Notes: generated from the letters alone by a model not told the origin. Counted from the stretch's first letter, positions 8,823-18,541 are shown. The stretch: 64,000 nucleotides of DNA from Chitinophagaceae bacterium (GCA_019638595.1 JAHBTJ010000019.1:92306-156305), one strand, 5' to 3'. Numbers and translations: made by a program.

Positions 8823-8830
8823 TATTTTTG
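8823..8830 (+). promoter_or_regulatory. -7 promoter element for the VOC gene
   Basis: TATTTTTG fits TAnnTTTG and lies 21 bp before the ATG at 8852. No clear TTTG -33 element was seen. Confidence 0.45.
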
Positions 8831-8851
8831 ATTGAAGTATAAAAAAAGATC

Positions 8852-9226
8852 ATGAAAATTCCGGAACATCACCAGGCCGTAATGCCTTATTTAATAGTAA
8901 AGACTGCAAAAAAATTCATTGACTTTACCGAAACGGTTTTTGGGGCAAAGGTGATCCATACCGAACAGCGGGAAGATGGAACGACAATTAGACACGCTGA
9001 AATACAAATAGAAGGGTCCACGATAATGTTTGCCGACGCCACAGAACAATTTTCACCACAAACAGCCAGCTTGTTTGTATATGTGCCCGATGCCGATATT
9101 GCTTATCAAAAAGCGCTCGACCATGGAGCCGTAAGCGTTATGCCTCTCTCGAACCAGGATTATGGACGTACCTGTGGCGTGAAAGATACCTGTGGTAATA
9201 CATGGTGGATAACGGCGGTAAAATAG
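8852..9226 (+). CDS. VOC/PhnB-like glyoxalase-fold protein
   Basis: Protein of 124 residues with the vicinal-oxygen-chelate fold (glyoxalase, bleomycin resistance and PhnB-like proteins). It starts with AVMPYLIVKTAKKFIDFTETVFGAKVIHTE and has HAEIQIEGSTIMFAD, FVYVPDADIAYQKALDHGAV and a final YGRTCGVKDTCGNTWWI, typical of the PhnB-like subgroup. His and Glu residues in HAEIQI and the Cys-containing end could be ligands. The substrate is unknown. Confidence 0.8.
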   Translation: MKIPEHHQAVMPYLIVKTAKKFIDFTETVFGAKVIHTEQREDGTTIRHAEIQIEGSTIMFADATEQFSPQTASLFVYVPDADIAYQKALDHGAVSVMPLSNQDYGRTCGVKDTCGNTWWITAVK

Positions 9227-9303
9227 TATGTGCTGTTTAATTTGTTTTAAATTCCTTTAACCTCATTTTTCCCTACATTTACGCCTCAAAATCAACAAAG
9301 CAC

Positions 9304-10551
9304 ATGAAAAAATTCTTTTACCTGTCTGCTGTTGCTTTAACAGTATTCAGCATTGGATGTAATAATAATGCTTCAGGAAGCGGTCCCGGGGAGACCCCTG
9401 CTGTAAATGCTGATACTACCAGCCTGCCACCGCTGGAAACGAATCCCGCTAATTCAGATTATAAACCCGCATTTCCCGGGCAGACCCGGATTGGCGCAGT
9501 TAAAACAACTACACCCTACCAGGTGGATAAGCTGGCGGAGAACCTGGGTAAACCCTGGGCTGTAATCATAATGCCCGACGAAAAGCTCCTTTTAACAGAA
9601 AAGTCGGGTTATATGGAGATACGCAATGCGGACGGCAGCCTGGTGAAAAAAATTACCGGATTGCCTAAAGTAGATGACAGGGGGCAGGGTGGCCTGCTGG
9701 ATGTGGCGCTCGACCCGGATTATGCAAATAATAAAATCATTTACTGGTCTTTTTCCGAACCATATAAGAAAGGTAATTTAACAGCGGTGGCTAAGGGAAA
9801 ACTGAATGATGCAGAAGGCAAGGTTGAAAATCCAACTGTAATATTCCGTGCAACGCCCGAGTTGGATAACAGCACGCTTCACTATGGCTCCAGGTTGATC
9901 TTCGATAAAGATGGAAACCTGTTTGTGAGCGCAGGCGAAAGATCTGTGTTGAACGGAAGAGCGCAGGCGCAGTTGTTGAATGCAGGATTGGGCAAGGTTT
10001 TCAAGATCACCAAAGAAGGCAAGCCGGCTCCGGGTAATCCGTTCATTGACCAAAAAGACGCAATGCCGGAAATATACAGCTACGGGCATCGCAACCCCCA
10101 GGGCCTGGATATTCATCCCGTGACCGGTGAATTGTGGGAAGCTGAATTTGGTCCACGTGGGGGTGATGAGGTTAATATTGTAAAGGCCGGGAAGAATTAC
10201 GGATGGCCCGTTATTACCTACGGGATAGAGTATAACGGAAAAAAAATCGGTGATTCTATTCAACAAAAAGACGGAATGGAACAACCTGTTTATTATTATG
10301 ATCCTGTGTTATCGCCCAGCGGCATGAGCTTTTACAAAGGAAACGCCATACCTGAATGGGAGAATAATTTATTCATAGGGGGTCTCAGCAGCATGCATAT
10401 TGCCCGCCTGGTGATCAAAGACAATAAAGTAGTGGGAGAAGAATGGCTGTTAGGAGATCTTTCGCAACGTTTCAGGGATATAGCATACCACAACGGAATG
10501 CTATATACCGTTACGGATAACGGAAACCTGTACCGCATCAGTAAAAAGTAA
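9304..10551 (+). CDS. PQQ-dependent sugar dehydrogenase-like lipoprotein
   Basis: Six-bladed beta-propeller of the glucose/sorbosone dehydrogenase (GSDH) family, 415 residues. A lipoprotein signal ends at FSIGC near residue 19, so the protein is probably membrane-anchored outside the cytoplasm. Blade motifs include LGKPWAVIIMPDEKLLLTEK, GQGGLLDVALDPDY, LHYGSRLIFDKDGNLFVSAGE, YGHRNPQGLDIHP and WEAEFGPRGGDEVNIVKAGKNYGWP. Family members oxidise sugars with PQQ as cofactor. Whether this host makes PQQ cannot be seen here. Confidence 0.88.
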   Translation: MKKFFYLSAVALTVFSIGCNNNASGSGPGETPAVNADTTSLPPLETNPANSDYKPAFPGQTRIGAVKTTTPYQVDKLAENLGKPWAVIIMPDEKLLLTEKSGYMEIRNADGSLVKKITGLPKVDDRGQGGLLDVALDPDYANNKIIYWSFSEPYKKGNLTAVAKGKLNDAEGKVENPTVIFRATPELDNSTLHYGSRLIFDKDGNLFVSAGERSVLNGRAQAQLLNAGLGKVFKITKEGKPAPGNPFIDQKDAMPEIYSYGHRNPQGLDIHPVTGELWEAEFGPRGGDEVNIVKAGKNYGWPVITYGIEYNGKKIGDSIQQKDGMEQPVYYYDPVLSPSGMSFYKGNAIPEWENNLFIGGLSSMHIARLVIKDNKVVGEEWLLGDLSQRFRDIAYHNGMLYTVTDNGNLYRISKK

Positions 10552-10579
10552 TTGCGACTGGTGGTTGGTTTTAAAACCT

Positions 10580-10612
10580 ATAAGGTTTGCAACGCAGCCC
10601 GGCAAACCTTAT
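10580..10612. repeat. Inverted repeat after the sugar dehydrogenase gene
   Basis: ATAAGGTTTGC (10580-10590) and GCAAACCTTAT (10602-10612) are perfect 11-bp arms around a loop of 11 bases. There is only a weak T-rich tail, so it may be a terminator or a dispersed palindromic element. Confidence 0.6.
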
Positions 10613-10723
10613 GGGGTATTTTATTTCTCAACCTTATTGGATTTGTTTAGGGATTAACATAATTTATAAGCCATTGGTACAATAATCAGATATTAGTGAG
10701 GTTTCTTTTACAAAATATTCTCC

Positions 10724-11605
10724 ATGAAACGACTTTTTCCTTTCCTGTGGATAGTACTATTATGCGCCTGTAACGATTCTGAAAAGGAGAAGGAGTATCT
10801 CTCCCTCATCTTGGTAGAGAATATAATAACAAATACAAATTTTATTAAGCAGGAAAGTGAAAATGCTTACAAGATATTTAAATACCAGGCAGAAGATCCT
10901 AAAACAAGAGAAAAAGCTTTGATTTGGTTGCCTGCTATTGAGAAAATTCATGCATTTTCAGATAGCCTCGTTCAATACATGCAAAATCTAAAAGGCATGG
11001 TTGATGCTGATAAACGCGATAGCGATATTTTTAAGCACACCTATTTTTTACACAATTTATATGATAGTCTTTTATCATTTCAATCCAACATACTTAATAT
11101 TGACCCTGAGTTAAAAGAACAGTTTAAAAACGCTGTGTTTATTTCAAATCTGGGGCAAAATACGGTTCAGAAAAATTTTAGCGACTTTAAGCAAATAGTT
11201 CTTTCTATCCAATCAAACCAAGGATATATTGCTATTCTAGCTGTACTCGAAAACAGGATAAGAAATCTGGAACATAACATGATAAGCTTCTGTTCACAAA
11301 AAATTACTTTTCACGGTTGTTTTCTTGAAAAACATATCCCTCTACTCAATCAGGATAAAAGTATTGTTGCTCCGAATGATACGATCGAAATAACAGTAGC
11401 TACAGGAAGAATAATTACGGAAGCCAAAACAGATATGACTGTACAAGGGAAAAAATTATCTTCAAATGAATTAGGACTTATCGCATACAAATTCAGTGCT
11501 TCCGATAAAAAAGGAAAACATTTTATACCTATAACAATTGAGTTTGCAGACGAAGCGGGGATAAAGAAAAAAGTATCGAATACGATCTCATATACTGTTC
11601 AATAA
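10724..11605 (+). CDS. GldM-like lipoprotein
   Basis: 293-residue lipoprotein (signal ending at LLCAC near residue 15). The N-terminal two-thirds is helical with repeated Asn/Lys-rich segments. The C-terminal third (IVAPNDTIEITVATGRIITEAKTDMTVQGKKL to KHFIPITIEFADEAGIKKKVSNTISYTV) resembles the first periplasmic beta domains of the gliding/type IX secretion motor protein GldM. Known GldM is about 510 residues and inner-membrane anchored; here it is shorter, lipid-anchored and without gldK/L/N neighbours. It could be a stand-alone paralogue binding another envelope partner. Family assignment is from remembered motif similarity only. Confidence 0.5.
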   Translation: MKRLFPFLWIVLLCACNDSEKEKEYLSLILVENIITNTNFIKQESENAYKIFKYQAEDPKTREKALIWLPAIEKIHAFSDSLVQYMQNLKGMVDADKRDSDIFKHTYFLHNLYDSLLSFQSNILNIDPELKEQFKNAVFISNLGQNTVQKNFSDFKQIVLSIQSNQGYIAILAVLENRIRNLEHNMISFCSQKITFHGCFLEKHIPLLNQDKSIVAPNDTIEITVATGRIITEAKTDMTVQGKKLSSNELGLIAYKFSASDKKGKHFIPITIEFADEAGIKKKVSNTISYTVQ

Positions 11606-11632
11606 AACAATGTTTCATGGGTAAGGAAACAA

Positions 11633-12979
11633 CTATCCTAATATTTTCTTCTTTTGCGCTTCAAACTCATCCTGCGTAAGCACGCCGGCATCCAGCAGGT
11701 CTTTTAAATCGAGCAATGCCTGTTTTTTATCAGAGATATTATTGTTTGACGGAACGGTAGTAGTAGGGGTCGTTTGCACCGGTTGGGCCTGTACCGCTGT
11801 TCCTTTAGGGCTATATTGAAGAATTAATGCTGTTATTTCATTAAAGCCTTTAATGTTGCTATAATCAATGGCCTTTTGTTCTTTTACATTCACAATAGTT
11901 GGATCAGCCCCCTGTTCTAATAATAATTTCACCGCGTCTTTTTTTCCGTTAGCGGCAGCATAATGCAATGCTGTATTGCCGGATTCATCCTGTATATTGA
12001 TAGAGGCGCCACGCTCAAGCAGCAGTTTGATCATACTGATATGCCCGCTTTTAACGGCAAGGTGCAGCAGGCTTTCTCCCCCATATTCATAAGTAGCGTT
12101 TAGCGAAAAGCTGCTTTGAACGGAAATATTGTTCGTGGTTTCCACCCAGTCTAAGTAAGCGTTCATTGATTCGGTAGCGCCGGTTACAGGGCGGCTGTGG
12201 TTCACATCCAGCCCGTGATCTAAAAAGAGCGCCACCATTTCTTTCTGGTTATTAGCGCAGGCATACCATATTGGCGATACTCCTTCGTTAGAGGAAACAA
12301 ACAGGTCTGCGCCTTTATCAACCAATAATTTTACGATGGTGCGGTTGGTATCATAGCAGGCCAGCAGTAAAGCATTTTCTCCCGCGTGGTTTATATGGTT
12401 GATGTTGGCGCCATTATTCAATAACAACTCTACCATAGGTATGTGCTTTGACCTAACGGCAAAAAGCAATGGAGATTCTCCCTGCTTATTGGTAGTGTTG
12501 ATATTTGCACCTTTGTCTATCAGCAGCTTTACCACTTCGGTATTGCGCCAGGCCGCTGCAATCAGCAAGGCTGTTTCAGCCTGGTTGTTTTCAAGATCAA
12601 CCTCCGCGCCTCTTTCCAGTAATTCTTTTACCACTTCGGTTTGGCCCGTTTGCGAGGCGAGATGTAAAAGACTGTTCCCGTTCAGGTCATTTATATTTAT
12701 CCTGGCGCCCTGTTCCAATAAATATACCGCTGTTTGTTTTTGCTTTTGCAGGCATGAAAAAAATAAAGGTGTTTCTCCCTGTTGGTCTTCATAATCAAGT
12801 TCGGCGCCATCTGCAACCAACAGCTTTACAAGATCAAGATAGCCGCGATGTGCTGCGTAATGCAGGGCGGTACGGCCTTTTTCATCTGTATATTTTACAT
12901 CCACTTCTTTATTGGCAAGCAGCATTTCAGCTATTTTGCGCTTGCCCCCTTCACATGCTATTATAAACGACATTGACAT
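11633..12979 (-). CDS. Ankyrin-repeat protein with C-terminal SHOCT domain
   Basis: 448 residues, no signal peptide. About ten ankyrin repeats (pattern GETPLxxAxxxGxxxxVxLLLxxGAxxN) run from the N-terminus to about residue 385. A Pro/Thr/Gln-rich linker follows, and the last 30 residues (KQALLDLKDLLDAGVLTQDEFEAQKKKIL) form a SHOCT motif, a short C-terminal domain thought to mediate oligomerisation. Ankyrin arrays bind proteins; the partner is unknown. It lies 26 bp after a second ankyrin gene and is probably co-transcribed with it. Confidence 0.85.
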   Translation of the reverse strand: MSMSFIIACEGGKRKIAEMLLANKEVDVKYTDEKGRTALHYAAHRGYLDLVKLLVADGAELDYEDQQGETPLFFSCLQKQKQTAVYLLEQGARININDLNGNSLLHLASQTGQTEVVKELLERGAEVDLENNQAETALLIAAAWRNTEVVKLLIDKGANINTTNKQGESPLLFAVRSKHIPMVELLLNNGANINHINHAGENALLLACYDTNRTIVKLLVDKGADLFVSSNEGVSPIWYACANNQKEMVALFLDHGLDVNHSRPVTGATESMNAYLDWVETTNNISVQSSFSLNATYEYGGESLLHLAVKSGHISMIKLLLERGASINIQDESGNTALHYAAANGKKDAVKLLLEQGADPTIVNVKEQKAIDYSNIKGFNEITALILQYSPKGTAVQAQPVQTTPTTTVPSNNNISDKKQALLDLKDLLDAGVLTQDEFEAQKKKILG

Positions 12980-13005
12980 AGAACTTCTCTTTTAAAGTAT
13001 GATCA

Positions 13006-14187
13006 TTATTTTTTTGTCAGCAACATTTCGGCCAGCTTTGCTTTTAAATTGTCTTTTGATGCAAGCATAAAAGCCGTTTCATCATTATTATTGGTAATAG
13101 AAACATCCGCCCCGGCTTCAAGCAGCAGCTTTGCCTTTTTATACAATGCTTTTGCCACTTCCTGCGAATAGTTGGGATCAATAGCGCATACTTTATGCAA
13201 CAGCGTATTGCCGTCATTATCCTGCTCATTTACATCCTTGCCGGTTTTCTTTAATGCAATCTCCAATATTTCTATGGGTTTTTCCACTATCCAGTCCCAG
13301 CCCGATTTATTATTGCTGTACCAGGGGGCGCTTTCTTCCAGGCTTGCGCCGTCTTCCAGCAGTTGTTCCACTAATTCAACATCGCTTTTGCCACCCTGCA
13401 TCATATGTAAATATTCTGATAATACCGTTTGATCTTCCCGGTTACGTTGTGAGAAATCCGCAGCTTCATGCGCCGATAATATTTTATAAACTTTCGGGCT
13501 AAGCTTGTGTGCCAGTGCATAGTAAAAAGCGGAGTTCCCTTTGTTATCCTGCAAATTAGGTTGTGCCCCATTGGCAAGCAATGTTTCCAGCAAATGATTT
13601 TTATCGCGTTCCACAGCTATATGCAATGCCGTTTGCTTTACTACATTGGGCTCGTTTAAATCTACTCCTGCTTTCAGTAGCATATCTATATAAGCGAGTT
13701 GCCGTTCGTTGGGTATCATGTTAATGCGAACCGCCTGGTTAATAAGATTATCTTCGGCATTGTTTTTAAAATCTGTTCTTAGCCCTGCATCTATAAGCGT
13801 TCGTATAATGCCTGGCTGCGCTTTCATTTCCAGCGAAAAGCTTAATAGCGTATAGCCCTCCACTTCATCATTAATATTATCCAGTGTAGAAAGAAAGCGT
13901 TTTAAAAACTGTAATTCTTCTTCCCCATCCGGCATATAGGCAAACATATTTTCAAATATGCTACTCTTAAATGAATCATACTCATATATATCAGTATTGA
14001 TCAATCCTTTGTCAATAAAGATATCAAGAATAGAAAAGGCTTTGTTTCTGATGAGATTGTCGTATACCTGTTTTAGATCGAAATCATTAATACCATCTGG
14101 TAAAATTTCTCCATCTTTAAGAAGTTCTTCAGCGGTTTTGTAGTCCTGTTTTTTTAAAGCGTTGCATAACGGTGTGTCAGGTAACAT
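13006..14187 (-). CDS. Ankyrin-repeat protein
   Basis: 393 residues, cytoplasmic. The N-terminal third is divergent (ankyrin-like helices, KKQDYKTAEELLKDGE). Clear repeats follow: VVKQTALHIAVERDKNHLLETLLANGAQPNLQ, NKGNSAFYYALAHK, DNDGNTLLHKVCAIDP and KLLLEAGADVSITNNNDETAFMLASK. First gene of a two-gene ankyrin operon reading leftwards. Unlike its partner it has no SHOCT tail, so the pair may act together with only one member carrying the oligomerisation tail. No function is known. Confidence 0.82.
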   Translation of the reverse strand: MLPDTPLCNALKKQDYKTAEELLKDGEILPDGINDFDLKQVYDNLIRNKAFSILDIFIDKGLINTDIYEYDSFKSSIFENMFAYMPDGEEELQFLKRFLSTLDNINDEVEGYTLLSFSLEMKAQPGIIRTLIDAGLRTDFKNNAEDNLINQAVRINMIPNERQLAYIDMLLKAGVDLNEPNVVKQTALHIAVERDKNHLLETLLANGAQPNLQDNKGNSAFYYALAHKLSPKVYKILSAHEAADFSQRNREDQTVLSEYLHMMQGGKSDVELVEQLLEDGASLEESAPWYSNNKSGWDWIVEKPIEILEIALKKTGKDVNEQDNDGNTLLHKVCAIDPNYSQEVAKALYKKAKLLLEAGADVSITNNNDETAFMLASKDNLKAKLAEMLLTKK

Positions 14188-14409
14188 GTGTTATTTTTTT
14201 TAGCGGTACCCATCAATAATATGCTTTATAGCGCATGCATATAGTTGATGCGTGTTAATGAACAATGAGTATACAAGATATTAAGCCCTTGCTACATAAA
14301 AAAATTGAAAATGCGGACAATGAACAGAATAACGAAAGGGAAAGGAATGTAGTATTTATTTACGATATTTGAAAGGATTGCTATTGCTCATCCACTCAAA
14401 ATATCAGTT

Positions 14410-16950
14410 ATGGATACCCGAAGAGAGTTCCTTCGCAAATCAATGCTGCTGTCTGGCGCAGCCGGGTTGTCATCGTTTGTTGTTCCCGAATCTGTTCAAA
14501 AAGCTTTTGCCATTGACCCTGCGCCCGGCAGTACATTTATGGACGCGGAGCATATTGTGATAATGATGCAGGAAAACAGGTCTTTCGATCATTGCTTCGG
14601 CACTTTGCAGGGCGTTCGCGGCTTTAATGATCCCAGGGCAATCGCTTTGCCCGACAAAAAACCTGTTTGGTTTCAAACCAATGAAAAAGGAGAAACCTAT
14701 GCGCCTTTCAGGCTTGATATAAAAGATACCAAAGTTACCTGGATGGGCGATCTCCCCCACTCCAGGCCAAGCCAGGTTGATGCGCATAATGAGGGTAAAT
14801 ACGATAAGTGGCTGCAGGCAAAAAGATCGGGCAATAAAAAATACTCGGATATGCCTTTAACCATGGGGCACTATACCAGGGCCGACCTGCCTTTTAATTA
14901 TGGCATGGCCGACGCCTTTACAGTTTGCGATCAGAACTTCTGTTCAGCAATGACAAGCACAACGCCTAATCGTTCTTTCTTCTGGACGGGAAAGATTACC
15001 AATGTAGAAAATGGCATACCCAAGGCAAATATCCGCAATGATAATTACAGCTATGCCAAAATGCAATGGCAAACATTTCCCGAATTGTTAGAAGATAATA
15101 ATATTTCGTGGAAATTTTACCAGAACGAAATAAGCTGTGGTGGCGGGTTCCAGGGAGAAGAGCGTGCGTGGCTGGCAAATTTTGGTTGCAACCTGCTGGA
15201 GTTTTTTGCCGCGTATAACGTAAAATTTTCTCCGCGTTATATTCAAAACCTGCAGAAGCTGGCAGATGAGCTGCCCGGGCAAATTACCAAATTGCAGGAA
15301 GAAAGCCCGTCGAGTGAAGACGCGGCGAAAAAGATACAGGTTGAAGTGGCCAAAAAGCAGGAAGTGCTGAATAATGCTTTGAGCGAGTTGAAAAAATGGA
15401 ATAAGGAAACATTTGAAAAACTGTCTGAAAAAGAAAAGAACCTTTTTCGCAATGCATTTGTGGTGAATGAAAATGACCCGAATTACAGAAGTATTACCGA
15501 GCTGAACTATAAGGAAGGCAATGTTGAAAGAAAGGTTACCATACCTGCCGGCGATATTCTTCACCAGTTCCGTAAAGATGTGAATGAAGGCAGGCTGCCA
15601 ACCGTATCATGGTTCGCGGGGCCGCAAAATTTTTCTGACCATCCCAGCGCGCCGTGGTATGGAGCATGGTATGTATCAGAAGTGCTGGATATACTTACCA
15701 AGAATCCTGAAGTATGGAAGAAAACAATATTGATCTTAACCTACGATGAAAACGATGGCTATTATGATCATATACCACCGTTTTCTATTCCCGATAATAA
15801 TAAACCGGAAACCGGTAAATGCTCTGCAGGCATTGATACCGAAATTGAGCATGTAAGACTGGAGCATGAATTAAAACATGGTATTCCTGAAAAGCAGGCG
15901 AGAGAGGCGCCGGTTGGTTTGGGCTTCAGGGTGCCGATGATCATTGCCTCACCGTGGAGTCGTGGCGGCAAAGTTTGTTCAGAAGTGTTTGATCATACAT
16001 CCACCTTACAGTTCCTTGAAACCTTTATCAATAAGAAATTCAGCAAGCATATACATTTGGATAATATCAGCAAATGGCGCAGAACCATTTGCGGCGATCT
16101 TACCGCGGCATTCAGTCCTTTTGATGGTACGCCTGTACAAAAAATTCCTTTTTTACAAAGAGATGAATTTGTAGAAGATATTTACAACGCCAGGTTTAAA
16201 GATGATCCGGCAGGCTATAAACAAGTAGCCGGTAATGATATTGAGCTGGCGTTAAGAAAAAATGATTTATCGGGGTTAATGTCATCGCAGGAAAAAGGAA
16301 CAAGGATTGCCACTCCGCTGGCATACGAACTGTACGCCGACGGAAAGCTGACCGGCGACGGAAAAGAGGTTGAGATAACAATGGCGGCAGGGAATACAGC
16401 ATTTGGTAAAAATGCCTGTGGATCTCCTTTCAGTATTTACGCGCCCGGCGCTTTTACGGATGAAAACGGGAAGACCAACAGCGCTAAAAACTGGGCGTTT
16501 GCTGTAATGGCCGGCGATACCTTAACCTACCGGTGGCCTATAACCGCTTTCGAAGATGGTAAGTACTATTTGCGTGTATACGGGCCTAATGGATTTTTCA
16601 GGGAGCTCAGCGGTAATAAAAATGACCCTGCGATTGATATAGCCTGTAAGTACGAATTGGGCGTATCAAAAAAGCCGACAGGAAATATCGCATTATCACT
16701 CACCAATAAAAATGCCGAAAAGTCGGTAAATATTCAAGTGATAGACAATGCATATAAGAATAAGCCGGTTAAACGAACAATCGCAAGATCATCCACAGCG
16801 AATATTATTCTTAATACGGGCAAGAGTAAAGGCTGGTATGATTTTACAGTTAAAGTATCCGGTGCGGAAGATTTTGAAAAGCGCTTTGCCGGCAGGGTAG
16901 AAACGGGGAAGGAAAGTATAACGGATCCGTATATGGGAAAGATGGTATAA
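14410..16950 (+). CDS. Phosphocholine-specific phospholipase C (Tat-exported)
   Basis: 846-residue enzyme of the acid-phosphatase/non-hemolytic phospholipase C family, which hydrolyses phosphatidylcholine or sphingomyelin. The N-terminus has a twin-arginine signal (TRREFLRKSMLLSGAAG). The catalytic domain starts with EHIVIMMQENRSFDHCFGTLQGVRGFNDPRAI, continues with a DENDGYYDHIPPF metal-site segment and RVPMIIASPWSRGG, and is followed by two C-terminal beta domains of the DUF756 type (from about residue 640). The length matches other Bacteroidota members. It is divergent from the ankyrin pair; the 222-bp gap between them holds no clear structure. Confidence 0.93.
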   Translation: MDTRREFLRKSMLLSGAAGLSSFVVPESVQKAFAIDPAPGSTFMDAEHIVIMMQENRSFDHCFGTLQGVRGFNDPRAIALPDKKPVWFQTNEKGETYAPFRLDIKDTKVTWMGDLPHSRPSQVDAHNEGKYDKWLQAKRSGNKKYSDMPLTMGHYTRADLPFNYGMADAFTVCDQNFCSAMTSTTPNRSFFWTGKITNVENGIPKANIRNDNYSYAKMQWQTFPELLEDNNISWKFYQNEISCGGGFQGEERAWLANFGCNLLEFFAAYNVKFSPRYIQNLQKLADELPGQITKLQEESPSSEDAAKKIQVEVAKKQEVLNNALSELKKWNKETFEKLSEKEKNLFRNAFVVNENDPNYRSITELNYKEGNVERKVTIPAGDILHQFRKDVNEGRLPTVSWFAGPQNFSDHPSAPWYGAWYVSEVLDILTKNPEVWKKTILILTYDENDGYYDHIPPFSIPDNNKPETGKCSAGIDTEIEHVRLEHELKHGIPEKQAREAPVGLGFRVPMIIASPWSRGGKVCSEVFDHTSTLQFLETFINKKFSKHIHLDNISKWRRTICGDLTAAFSPFDGTPVQKIPFLQRDEFVEDIYNARFKDDPAGYKQVAGNDIELALRKNDLSGLMSSQEKGTRIATPLAYELYADGKLTGDGKEVEITMAAGNTAFGKNACGSPFSIYAPGAFTDENGKTNSAKNWAFAVMAGDTLTYRWPITAFEDGKYYLRVYGPNGFFRELSGNKNDPAIDIACKYELGVSKKPTGNIALSLTNKNAEKSVNIQVIDNAYKNKPVKRTIARSSTANIILNTGKSKGWYDFTVKVSGAEDFEKRFAGRVETGKESITDPYMGKMV

Positions 16951-16999
16951 AGCAGGAGCTTTTGTGTATCAAAAACGCATATATTGTGTCCAACCCTTG

Positions 17000-18014
17000 T
17001 TACTTACCGTCTAATATTGCTTTCACTTTCTTTTGTAATTGTTTTTTGTCAGGCAGGTAAATCTGATATTTTGAAACAAAGATTTTGTTGGAGATTCCAC
17101 CCGTAGCAAATTCAACCAATACTTCGTCCTTCTCGGCTGAAAGAATAATACCGATTGGTTCATTGTCGCCTTCAACATTTTCTTCTGTCTTGAAATAATT
17201 CAGGTAAAGATTCATTTGCCCAATGTCGCCATGGTCAACCTTTCTTATTTTGAGGTCTATCAAAACAAAACATTTCAAAATTCGGTGATAGAAAACAAGG
17301 TCAATATAGTAATGCTTGTTGCGGAGTGAAATTTTGTATTGTCGTGCTACAAACGCAAATCCTTTTCCCAATTCAAGTAAGAACAGTTGCAGGTTGTCAA
17401 TAATTTTTTGTTCAAGTGCTTTCTCGGTTATTCTGTGACTTTGCGGTATTTTGAGAAAGTCCAAAACATAAGGGTCTTTGATGGCTTCTGTAGGTTCGGA
17501 AACAATATACCCTTTCTCTGAAAGTTGCAACACACCTTTTTTTGTCCTTACTTAATGCAAGCCGTTCAAACAAAGAAGAATCAATCTGCCTTTCAAGTTC
17601 ACGATAACCCCAATTTTCAAGTATAGCCTGCTTTTCGTAAAATTTCCGTGCGGTGTCGTCCGAAACCGCAAGTAAGGTTATAAAATGTGTCCAACTCAAT
17701 TTGGCAGGCACTGCCTGCCATTTCTGATAAGCAAGATAAAACCTCCGCATATCAAGGATGTTCCGCCTGCCAAATCCTTTACCATATCGTTGTCTTAAAT
17801 CTTTGGAAAGCCTTGATAATAGCTCACTTCCGTATTCTGCTCTTTCTTGCCCGTGCTGCTCATATTCCACTATGTGCCTGCCAATTTCCCAGTTGGCTTT
17901 TACCAATTCAGTGTTTACGGCTTTGAAAGCATTTTGCCTCGCTTGTTCAATAGTAAGACCTATGCTGTCAAGCAGTTGGTTATATTTATTTGAAGCTGGC
18001 TTCATTGTTTGCAA
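17000..18014 (-). pseudogene. YhcG/DUF1016-type PD-(D/E)XK nuclease, split by a frameshift
   Basis: Two overlapping frames together make a full-length protein of about 335 residues. The first (17412-18014) holds the winged-helix DUF1016 N-domain (LDSIGLTIEQARQNAFKAVN, YGKGFGRRNILDMRRFY). The second (17000-17533) holds the nuclease domain (ITEKALEQKIIDNLQLFLLELGKGFAFVARQ; YYIDLVFYH and LIDLKI as acidic/Lys catalytic motif). The join falls at an A7 tract (T7 at 17537-17543 on +); removing one A restores ...SKDKKGVLQLSEKGYIVSEP in one frame. It could be a dead gene, a sequencing error, or a slippage-controlled gene. Family members sit near restriction or mobile genes; here it is alone. Confidence 0.85.
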
Positions 18015-18516
18015 ATATAGCCCAAATACTTAGGCTTATTTGATGGTCAAAAAATTCAATGGTTGTACGTGAGCGCATTCCAAAATTCTCCTTATCGAAG
18101 CTATTCTCCCAAAAATCGAAGTATTCTTTTCCTTTACCGAATTAAGTTTCAAAGCCGCTGATTCCTTTACATCTTTGTATTGTCAAACAGCGATACAAAA
18201 TCCACATCCACTGAAAACCGGTAACCGTTAGAAAAGCACAACCTCTATAATCCAATCCACCGAAAGCCATCAATATCCCGGAAAAGCTGATATAATAAAT
18301 CCGATCCGCTGAAATCCAGATCCAATCCTACACAATTACCAAACATCAATCCAATCCCTGCAAAAACCGGAAATCCTCATTCATTGAAAACCATGTCCAA
18401 ATCTTTTGAATAATCAACGTATCCTTAAAAACCAAGCCTTAACCGAAGTCCGTCAGCTTTTTATTAAAACCGTTAGTTGCTAACGTCCCAGCCTCTGACA
18501 AGATTTCAAAATATTG
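18015..18516. other. Non-coding stretch with degenerate repeats
   Basis: No plausible gene. Between about 18200 and 18420 short motifs recur irregularly: ATCCAATCC around 18250, 18322 and 18348, and CCGCTGAAA/CCACTGAAA/CCACCGAAA variants. A small palindrome CGTTAG-TTG-CTAACG lies near 18471-18485, just before a strong terminator. Confidence 0.5.
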
Positions 18517-18541
18517 AGCCCCGTGTTTAGCGGGGCTTTTT
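18517..18541 (+). terminator. Rho-independent terminator without an upstream plus-strand gene
   Basis: AGCCCCG (18517-18523) pairs with CGGGGCT (18531-18537), then a run of T. It is oriented for the + strand, yet the nearest + strand gene ends 1.5 kb upstream beyond an opposing gene. It implies a + strand transcript from 18015-18516 or the relic of a lost gene. Confidence 0.75.

Noticed and set aside
18470-18485. Integron attC-like site around CGTTAGTTGCTAACG
   Set aside because: The core does not fit GTTRRRY, there is no second pair of boxes, and no integrase or cassette genes are near.
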